Source of the DNA: Calonectria ilicicola
Lineage: Eukaryota > Ascomycota > Sordariomycetes > Hypocreales > Nectriaceae
Length of the DNA: 64,000 bases
Direction: 5' to 3'
Assembly (NCBI GenBank): GCA_020809705.1
Contig: CP085836.1
Location: forward strand, 124,001 to 188,000
In this document: one piece after another, positions 55,294-64,000 of the stretch
Numbering within the stretch: position 1 is the stretch's first letter
Layout of the letters: the number at the start of each line of letters is the position of its first letter
The notes under the pieces: model-generated
What the model saw: only the letters and a program-made list of their open reading frames with translations
What the model was told of the DNA's origin: nothing
Database searches by the model: none
Position numbers and translations under genes: made by a program

Positions 55294-57170
55294 ATGCTCT
55301 CTCTGGGCCGGGGCCGGGGCCACAACCAGAGCCGGAGCCAGCAAATAAACCTCAGCTTAAGCCAAGACCAAGACCAAGACCAAGAAGCACCTAGCCAAGC
55401 AGAGAAAGAGAATGAAATAGCCAACAATCACAGCAACTGGCTTTTATACTATCCTTACTACAAAGCTCTCATCTGTAAAGCACATGGCTATGCTATAACT
55501 GATGTACGAAGCCACCTGCTCAAGCAGCATAGCAACCTCAGCCCGCAGACACGGCGAGCGCTCACCAACCTCTATGGGCAGCAGCAGCTGCAAGGCCCAG
55601 GGGGCAAGGAGAGGGACCAGCGCGCAAGCCCGGTGGCCGGGTTACCAATCCACCAGGGCTTCGGCTGCAGCAAATGCCCCGACTTCTTCACCATCAACTG
55701 GGGCCACTGCAAGAGGCACTGCAGCGAGAGGCACAGGGCCCAGCACAAGCAGGCTCGGCTAGGGCTCTGGTACCCGGTCCAGCTCCAGACCTTCTTCACT
55801 CAGCCCTCTAGGCGGCTTTACTTTCCTGTTAGCAGCAGCAGCGGCAGCGGTAGCGGTAGTAGCGGCAGCGGTAGTAGTAGTAACAGCACATTTCCTGCTC
55901 CTGCTCCTGCTACAGCTATAGCTACTCCAGCCACTCCAACCATAGAATCTCTAACCCCGGCTGCCGCTACAGCAGCCCTAGCCAGCGAGAGGGATCAAGA
56001 GGCCAAGAGGCAGCAGGCTCAGCTTGCTGCTAATATCCAGCTGCAGTGGGATCATGAGCAAGACCTAGCTAAGGAGACAGAGCTCCTAATGCTCGACGAT
56101 GGCATGACCAAGCATGAGATAAGCAACTGGCTGCGCAGAACCGGCTGGATTGACCACTTCAAAGGCCGGAACCTAAAGCTGATTTACCTGGCTAGCCGGA
56201 TGCCGCAGCTAGGGGATGGGGGGGTGATGATGATGATGATGATGAGGAGGATAATGAGAGCAGGGCAGCTCTTGATGTTATGATCCGGGCCCTAGACCGT
56301 GTCTTCTTCAGCCGCTGCATTGCTGGCCTCCGCCAGATGCCTCATCTTGCCCGGCTGTTCCTAGCTAGCCCTTACCTGGAGGATAGCCATAGCCGGCCGT
56401 TTGGGCCACTGCAGGAGCGCAGCAGCATGGATCGGTACCTGAGCTACAGCAAGCGCTTCCTCTGCTACTGCATGAGGGTCTTGCCGCTAGGCGCAGCTGA
56501 CCTTGAGCAGCAGCACGGCTTCTCCTTTGCTGCTGGGCAGAGGGAGAGCTTGGGGAGGCTATGGGATCGGCTGCTTAGGGTAGCTGCTTCTGAAGAAGAT
56601 AATGGTAATGATGGAGATGATGATAATAATAGTGATGATAATGCTGCTGCTTGTAGCCTTGAGGAAGAGATTCTATATGTTCTGGCTAGCTTCTGGCAGC
56701 AACGCTTACCTGGAGATCCTTTTGAGAGCCCGCTATGGCATTTTGTTGCAGTCTTGGCTATCAATGGCAAGAAGGGCCAGTTACGCACAGCTCAGCACTT
56801 CACCAGCATCCTAGCCGGTCTTATATACACAGGCCGAGCCTTGCTAGCTGAGGCTGCTCTCCCCACTGCTAGCCGGGCTGCTATGATGGACCTGCCTGAG
56901 CAGCTGGCAGCAGCAAGGCAAAAGTAGCTTTGCAAGACTAGCTTTGCACCAATGGGCTATTTGCTTAGCCTTTTGCTTTATGGGAAGAAGATTGCACGAG
57001 AAGCAGGCAGTCGGTTGATGGTGGTTTGGAACAAGGAGGGAACAGTGCTTTACTATCAAGGCTATGCTTTAGCTATAGACCAAATCCGCTATATGATTGC
57101 TAAGATGACAACAGATGCAGAGGATCTGCTCTGGGATCATCTCATCTTTCACCCAAGCTCAGGGCAAGGG

Positions 57171-57202
<32 letters not shown>

Positions 57203-60200
57203 GAATCATGACCGCTTTCTTATCCCACTAGCCTCTATTCATGATGATCTTACCCAAACCAAGCGAGGCCAATCTTTTATCCATACCAACGGCTTAGCTG
57301 GCAAGGATAAGGAAATGCTACAGAATCTTATTGCTGGGTCACCAAAGGCTGAATTCCTAGATGAGGAGGGTGAGTGGAAGTGGACCCGGGTCCAGCAGTA
57401 TCTGCGCAAGGTCAAGAAGTTCCAAGAGCTATTGCTTATCTTGGTCTATATAACCAACCACCCTCTTCGAGGCACAGAGATGACAGGCCTGCGGCTAGTT
57501 AACGATATCAACCGGGACCGCAGCCTCTTTGTGGTTGATGGTGAGGTTGTTCTAGTTAGCCAGTATCACAAATCCCTGGCTCACTTTGATAGCCCTAAGG
57601 TTATCCCTCGCATCCTACCAAGCCGGGTAGGTCAGCTTATGGTCCTGTATGCCATCTACATCCGGCCCTTTACCGACCGGCTCCAAGGCAGCCGCTGGGC
57701 GCTCCACGATAAGGTCTATCAGCCTAGTGACTTCATCTGGCACCAGCAGGATAATCCTGCTATTCCTTGGGATACCACTCGCATGTCGCAGGCCTTGGCT
57801 AGATGGAGCCAGCAGTATGAGATAGGCCAGAGGATAACAGTGCAGAAGTGGCGGCACATAGCTATAGCTATCAGCAGGCGCCATACCAGGGAAGGCGGGC
57901 CACACCGGGCTAACTTTGATGAAAGCAATCAGCATGGAGAAGAGGAAGAGGAAGAGGCAGCAGCAGAGAGATATGAGGATGCCGAGGATCTAGCTGCTGC
58001 ACACACAGGCAATACAGCTGCTGGGTATGGCGTGACTATTGATATCTTGAAGCAGCTGACATCTGAATCCTTGCAAGCCTTTGGCAAGGCTAGCCGGCGG
58101 TGGCATTGCTTTCTTGGCTGTGGTAAAGAAGAAGAAATAGAAGAGGAAGAAGGTGAACAGGAAGAAGGTGAACAGGTAGAAAGGGAAGAAATATCAGCTG
58201 GTGTAATAAAAGAGCTATATCCTAAGTCAAAGCAAGAGCAGATAAAGGAAAGGAAAAGAAAGGAAAGAGAATGGGAAAGAATGAAGAAGAGCAAGGAGGC
58301 ATATAAGAAGATAAAGCCACTACCGCTTGGCCTGCTCCAGGAGAAGGCTACTGACTGCGAGATTGCTGCCCTAGATGAGGACCTTCTTCTCCAAGCCTTA
58401 CAGAGCGCCTTGGGCAACAAGAATGCTCAATTCCGGTCCTTGCAGCAAAAGGAGGCAATCCAGCTAGCTGTAGCTAAAAGGAACCCTCTGGTAGCTATCC
58501 TGCCGACCGGTGCAGGCAAGAGCCTGGTCTTTATCGTCCCAGCCCTCCTTGCAGCTAGCTCAGGAGGCAAGGCCGGCATGACAATTGTAGTAGCGCCCTA
58601 CAAGGTGCTCAAGAACCAGCTGGTTAGCCGCTGCCGCAAAGCTGGGCTAAGCTGCTATGCCTGGCCTGAAGCCCAGGACTTCTGGCCTACGGTAACTATT
58701 GTGTCAGCTGAGGCTGCTGGCACTGATAGCTTCTTGCAGTGGGCAGCAGGCCTAGTGGTAAGCAAGCGGCTAGACCGGGTTGTTGTGGATGAGTGTCACC
58801 TTGTGCTGACAGCAGCCTTGTCCTATAGGCAAAGGCTCAAGCAGCTAGTCCGGCTCCGTGGCCTTGGCTGCCCCTTAGTCTTCCTAACAGGGACCTTGCC
58901 ACTGCACAAGCAGCACGACTTTGAAAAGGCTTTGCTTTTGCAGAATCCTATTTATATCCGAGCCTCAAGCCACCGGCTTAACTTTCACTTTCAGGTTCAT
59001 AGGGTCCGCAATGGCCGGGGCATTATGGAGATCAAGCGCCTAGTTGCAGCGCAATCAAGCAAGATGCAAGGCAATGAGAAAGGCATCATCTACTGCACCA
59101 GCCATGCTAGCTGCAAGGCGCTAGCACGCCAGCTAGGCTGCTACTACTATCACGGAGACCCAGGGGCTGAGGGTGGTAAGGATGAGGATGAGGATAATAG
59201 CGCGTTCCTAGCCCAGCGAGAGGTAGGCTACAGGGACTGGGCAAGGGAGGAAGGTGGTGAACAGCGGTATATTGTAGCAACTAGGGCTCTAGGCACTGGG
59301 CTCGATGTAGCTGCTATTGTTCACATTATTCACCTAGATATTCCTTACTCTATCCTGGACTATACCCAGGAGGTTGGGCGAGGCGGCCGGGCAGGGGAAC
59401 CAGTATTAGCTGAGATTGTGGTGGAGGATCGAAACTGGCTGCTGAAGAACCCAAGTGAAGATATCTATCTGGATGTGGAGAGACAGGAGATTGGCAGCCT
59501 AGTATGGACCCGGGCATGCAGGCGCTATATCCTAGGCCAGCACCTAGATGGGGACCACCGCAGCTGCCCATCGCTCGGCTCTGGCACCATCTTCTGTGAT
59601 AACTGCCGGCAGCAGGGCGAGCCCCCTAGCTTAGGGCCACAGCTGCTACAGGCTAAGATGAGCGAGAGCGGCCGGGAGCTAGCCCGGATGGAGGCAGCGC
59701 TAGAGGAGATTGGCGAGATGGGGCAGGAGGAGAGGCTAGCTATCAGCGGCGGTAGCAGGAGCGGCGGCAGCAGGAGCGGCGGAAAGATGTGCTGCCGGCC
59801 TTGCTGGCTCTTCTATGGGGCTGAGAAAGGCCGGCAGCACCTGTGGTATGATTGCACTGAGGCGGATCAAGCCAAGGAGGAACAGACACCATGCTCAGGC
59901 CTATCCTTTGAGAATTGTATGGCTTTCCAACGAGGCATTCGTTACAATAGCAGCTCGGGCAGCAAGGGCAAGCAGCAGAGCCGCTTCCTCAGCTGCTTCT
60001 ACTGCCATGTCTCCCAAGCTCTCTGCCCAAATGGCTATACTGACCGAGGGGCTAGCTGCAAGTGCAAGCACACAATCCTGCCCCTAGCTCAGGCAGCCTT
60101 TATCAAGCCGGGGCTACGGGTGCTAATAGAGGAGAAGCTTGCAGGCAGAGCCTTTCGAGATCAAAAGGACTACCAGAGCTGGCTAGGGCAAAGGTATAAG

Positions 60201-60281
60201 CAGTTGGTTGGGGGAGGAGATGACCAATGCAATGGCTGTATTTGCTTGGTTAATCCAATGGCGACAGGAGCAAGATTGTAA
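55294..60281 (+). pseudogene. Large element protein: C2H2/OrsD-like - tyrosine-recombinase-like - RecQ helicase
   Basis: A single gene of about 1,660 codons broken twice. Part 1 (from ATG 55294) has two Cys/His fingers (CKAHG...HLLKQH and CSKCPDFF...HCKRHCSERH) as in OrsD-type proteins. The frame shifts at a seven-G run (56219-56225) just before an Asp-rich stretch. Part 2 (to 56927) ends at a TAG in the frame that part 3 continues (SFAPMGYLLSLLLYGKKIAR). Part 3, 1,109 residues from 56952, first holds a domain like tyrosine recombinases: Arg173 in NHPLRGTEM, Lys207, Arg301 in QKWRHIA, His351 and Tyr359 in HTGNTAAGY. RecQ helicase follows: PTGAGKS (518-524), VVDECHLV, YIVATRALGTGLDVA and QEVGRGGRAGE. 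The tail is Cys-rich, and a CAG tract lies at about 57171-57204. GC-richer than its surroundings, with many GCTAGC/CAGC words. Recombinase identity is inference; helicase identity is firm. Confidence 0.8.
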
Positions 60282-60439
60282 AGATGTGGGACCAAGAGGA
60301 CCAATCAAGCACGCATACCGAATGTGTACTAGCGCAAGACGCTATAGGGCAAGGACGCCCGCAACAGTATCATGTAGTGAGCGCAGGCGAACGGTTCTAC
60401 GGTTCGTCAAGTTGAAGTCTTGGTAATAAGAACAGAGGT

Positions 60440-62086
60440 CTATTGTGGTCCCATTCGTGCTTCACCCCAGTCGTGAATCCAGTTCGTTACAGCTGCACAG
60501 TTCTTCTTCGATTTTCTCGTTCGTTTGATTCCCTTCGAGTTGACACCCCCGTCGGCTCCGTCAGCCTTTCGCTTCTTGCGATTGCATTGCGCAAGTCCCA
60601 CTTGGCTAAGAAAATCCTCCGTGAGTTCAAGCTTTATAGGGGTGTCTGGGTCGTTGGTAAGGTCAAAGTAAGCTATAGTGGCTGGCTTTGGGGCTCGGGT
60701 TGACTTTGGTGTTCTGGCTTTCCTCAAAGGTTTAGCTCGTGCTGAACTATTAATTGAACCTGGGGTTTTGGTTGAGTTGCTACTATTTGTTTAGGCTGCT
60801 GACTCAAGGGTCTTTGGTTGAGTCGATATGCTTGTTGCTGTTTCAACTGGCTCGGAAATATTGATTGACACAAACTTTTCTCTTGAATTTGAAAGCCTAA
60901 GTGGCTCTATAATCTCTGGTGTTGTTAGAACATCAGCTGGCCTTGGAGCCCCTACTGCCTCTGGTAGATGCAGTGAGCTATGGATTGATACTGAGTCCTT
61001 TGTAAGTCCCGATGTTTCCATTTATTCCGAGGTGTCGGCCAATGGCTCGGTTGGTTGAGGGGCTTCATCTGAGATCAACTGTTCCCTTGACTCCGAGGTT
61101 TCGTCTACCTCTGTAGTCTCTGCTTGTGTTGAGATTACAGTCAGATTCGAGGCCCCAGGCGGTGTGGGAATGCTCACAGAAGCATCCGTAATGGTCGGCT
61201 TCTCAATCTCAACTGTCTCTGGCGTATTATCTTCATTCGAAGGGATTTCCAACTCAGAGGTGTCGGACGGAACTCGCTCCTCGGTTAGATCCGGGATTCC
61301 AGTCAACCCCGAGGTCTCGGCTAACTCTGAGGCAGGCTCTTCTATTGCTTCCCTGGTTTTAGTCGGCTGAAACTGGTTTGAGTCCTCTACTGACCCCGAG
61401 GTCTCAGCAAATCCCAGTACCCCAGTACCATCCGCAGATCCCAAGGCTTCAATTGATTTCGGACTGGCAGCTGGCCTGGAGTTGTTGATATCAGCTTGCC
61501 CTGCAGTTACATCGACTTGCATTGAAGCGCCGCATCCAGATGCCAAATCTTGGCACGTGTCGATAGCTAAATCTTCAAGCTGGTGGCCTTGAGAAGGAAT
61601 GGACAGATCGAGAACAAACTGTCTCGTATCGAAGGTGTTTTCGTTGAAACTCATTGGGAGGGAAGGGTCATTGACCGTAGATCCCGCACTCTTGGTTGAT
61701 ACAGGAACAAGATGGCAAGCAGCTCCACTGGACGTGGTCGTGAAAGGTAGTTCACAAATGCTCTGGCCGCCACTTTCTGGTGTTGGTTCTGATGAATGTT
61801 CTTGGTTGAAGTCGGACATTGACTGCTCCATACTATGATGATAACAATCATTTTGACCAGCCTTGTAGCCTTCCTGTCGTCCCTTTTCATAGCCATCTTT
61901 TCGAGCTTGATTCAATAGGTCATACACGAGGCTAGTGATAGTTTCATTTCCGAAGACGTTTGAAGAACATCCGGGTGAACCGGCGTCAGGCCCAACCAGA
62001 TGAGTCATAAAAGGGAGGGCGGATTCATTATTCGAGCCATCATTAGAGACAGGGTACGACGGAAATAATTGGGATGAGCGATCCAT
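60440..62086 (-). pseudogene. Acidic low-complexity protein, one frame with two internal TAA stops
   Basis: From an ATG at 62086 one minus-strand frame runs to 60440 (549 codons), interrupted only by TAA at 61022-61024 and TAA at 60791-60793. Sequence style is continuous across both stops. An N-terminal helical patch (YDLLNQARKDGYEKGRQEGY) is followed by long Ser/Thr/Glu/Pro-rich stretches with degenerate repeats (SELAETSGLTGIPDL, LADTSE, METSGLTKDS). The C-terminus is basic (NRKKRKADGADG, SKGIKRTRKSKK), like a nuclear signal, and ends NWIHDWGEARMGPQ. A CAA to TAA change would explain both stops. I do not recognise the family. If the stops are real, only a 354-residue N-terminal product remains. 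Confidence 0.6.
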
Positions 62087-64000
62087 CTTATGAATGAACA
62101 GTGTCTTCGCGAATGTGTGTGTGAGAACGTGTTTGTGAGTGCGTGTGTGCGAGTGGAAGTTTCTGAGTAAAGAAATGGCGTATAAGGGCTGTCTTTAATA
62201 CTTAGAAGCGCTCACATCTTAATCCACTTTGCCTAGCTTTATCTAAATTTAGCAATGAGAGCGCTGGCCGCATGTTTAGCCGGCTGAAATGTTGGACCCA
62301 GTCAGTGACGTCTTAAGATTTACGTCGAAGTCTTCAACCTAACCTAGCCGCAAGGCACCCACCGCTTCACATGGATGATCATGGGATATTTCGGAGGATC
62401 CTTCTGACTAGTTATGCAACTAGTGTCGTAAAATGAATCAATATTGACCATATGACCAATAATATAGAAACAAATTGATAAACCAGGGGCAAAGCCTCAA
62501 ATAGCCGAGACCATTCTCTCACACTGATCACTCCTTTTTTGTGATAAGGGGGCCGCATATGATGCAGCCATTGTAGTGGCTGTGTAATATAACATGCCAA
62601 TCTTCGGTGATGATTGGTTACAAACTTGGTTCGTTGGTGATGGTGATCACTCTCACCGTCACATGGCTTCATCTGAGCCTCGTCCCGGACTCGTAGGCCG
62701 GTCCATGGAGCCCAGCTAGGAGGCCATGTGATTGTTTTGAGGTCCGGAATATGGCCTGTGGCACTCTGTATGTCCCCTCTTACTCGCGGAAACTTGGTCT
62801 GAGTGGTTATCTCAACATCGAAGCGCCTCTCATCTGCACAGTTCAGGTCTTTCGAGTCTGCCTAGCAGGAATGGTTACATTAAGGGCCGACTGGAACCGG
62901 TAGAGATGATCCAACAAAAGATTAGAGCCAACAGTTTTCATTACGTTTGCCCCTGATTGCCCCCACGGGCTGGACAAATATATAATGAACCACCTCTCTG
63001 ATTTATGTTGATAAAATTCTAAATTTCCCCACTCCAATGTCCCAATCAGCTTATAAAAGTGATTTCCTCCGCCGATTTTTTGCTCTGTGCAGCGTGCCAC
63101 GCGCAACTCAAAACCAGCAAACCAGGGCTCCTCCCTTTGAAAAGCGGAAAGGTATGGACTGGTAATGATTTCCGGGGAATTAATGATTAACAATATAACG
63201 GTTTCATTGTAGAGAATGCCAATCGGACCCCATGATAATGCAACACATCTAGGGTTGATACGCGACGGGTAGTCAGGTGAGGAGGGGTAGTCACATCAGG
63301 GCCCTGCGGGCCCTTTCAACCTAGCTTCTTCATCCATCATCACACATCAATACAATCCATTTCCCTGCTTGCAGCAGCTTTCCGGCCCTTCGTGCCTTCC
63401 AAGGCCTCTGGCCTCTGGCCATCGCCTCTTTGATCGTATCAAGGGTATTTGTCTGTTTTGTGCACAACAAACGGAGTGGTTGCAGCTCGTGCCTCTTAGT
63501 CTTACTCCATGTGGTTACAATGACATCGATGCCATAGGATATGACTACTAACATTCGTACAGGTCATGCATTGTGCGACTCCTGCCTTACCCGGGTCAAT
63601 AGATATGTGGCTATTGGTACTTCGATTGTTGTGGCGAGTGTCTCCTCAACCATATCACATATTGTATCAAAGGATAACTACGGCTCCTGATGCATTGAAA
63701 TGGATGCTCTTGATTTCTCACTGTAGAAGGGATCTAGCTAGGTCTCTTATAGCTGCAGCTAGTAGCTTCAGCCTAGGACTTCCTATCTAAGGTTGAAGTT
63801 ATTCGTAGCTTAACAGTCTTAGCTACCATTATCTGATATGGCCAGCAGCAACCTCTAACTATGTCTATGACGGTTAGATAGGCCAGTAACCGTTATTGAT
63901 GGTATTTGTATATGATTTCGGGCTATGTGCAGCCTGGGACCGGTCTATTTGATCTTGCTGTTACTATATTGTTCGGTTTAGGTTATGGAGGCTATCTACG
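62087..64000. other. Right-hand flank without a confident gene
   Basis: A minus-strand 116-codon frame (62843-63193) and plus-strand frames around 63369-63790 are present. The latter include a Cys pair (GICLFCAQQTEW) and, in another frame, ALCDSCLTRVNRY. These could be pieces of a small zinc-binding protein split by an intron near 63550, but I cannot join them convincingly. Confidence 0.35.

Noticed and set aside
62843..63193. 116-codon minus-strand frame
   Set aside because: No recognisable domain and no supporting neighbour or splice structure; left unannotated as a gene.

Overview
The window looks like an accessory, transposon-dense region of a filamentous ascomycete (Pezizomycotina). The evidence is short GT-AG introns of about 50-90 nt, a HET domain gene, fungal STAND/NLR architectures, a PDDEXK_12-type nuclease, and fungal forms of Helitron, hAT, Tc1/mariner and piggyBac elements. 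Many decayed genes carry nonsense codons that a C-to-T (or opposite-strand G-to-A) change would explain, as expected from repeat-induced point mutation (RIP). The species cannot be named from sequence alone.

Layout. 0-6 kb: the start of a HET gene running off the left edge, an SMC/Rad50-like ATPase, and a TDP2-like phosphodiesterase. 6-9.5 kb: two TA-flanked inverted-repeat elements, then a RecQ-helicase fragment joined to the 3' half of an MFS transporter gene. 10-13 kb: a decayed Helitron gene pair carrying a 160-bp MITE, followed by duplicated Helitron-like end sequence. 13.8-21 kb: a PD-(D/E)XK nuclease-like gene, a fragment resembling part of the RecQ-element protein, a broken hAT transposase, a putative solo LTR, and a BTB gene with FG-type repeats. 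21.8-26.2 kb: an NLR N-terminal remnant, a 2.1-kb piggyBac-like element, and a dead CorA-like membrane protein gene. 27-35.6 kb: a dual protein-kinase gene, a dead Tc1 element, and a kinase-TPR gene. 37-39.5 kb: an element gene cut by a 5'-truncated LINE, whose tail is in turn cut by a solo LTR. 40-50.2 kb: a nearly complete Helitron with divergent auxiliary and Rep-helicase genes. 51-54.5 kb: a complete PNP-NACHT-ankyrin NLR. 55-60.3 kb: a large element gene with a C2H2-like N-terminus, a tyrosine-recombinase-like domain and a RecQ helicase. 60.4-62.1 kb: an acidic, low-complexity reading frame with two internal stops.

Two themes run together. One is self/non-self recognition and cell-death signalling (HET, PNP-NACHT-ANK, kinase-TPR, dual kinase, and decayed PNP and CorA-like copies). 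The other is nested mobile DNA, with nearly every eukaryotic DNA-transposon class present. The most interesting candidate is the recombinase-like/RecQ fusion gene at 55.3-60.3 kb. Pieces of the same family lie near 8 kb and 15.5 kb, and inverted-repeat motifs near it recur at 19.55 kb.
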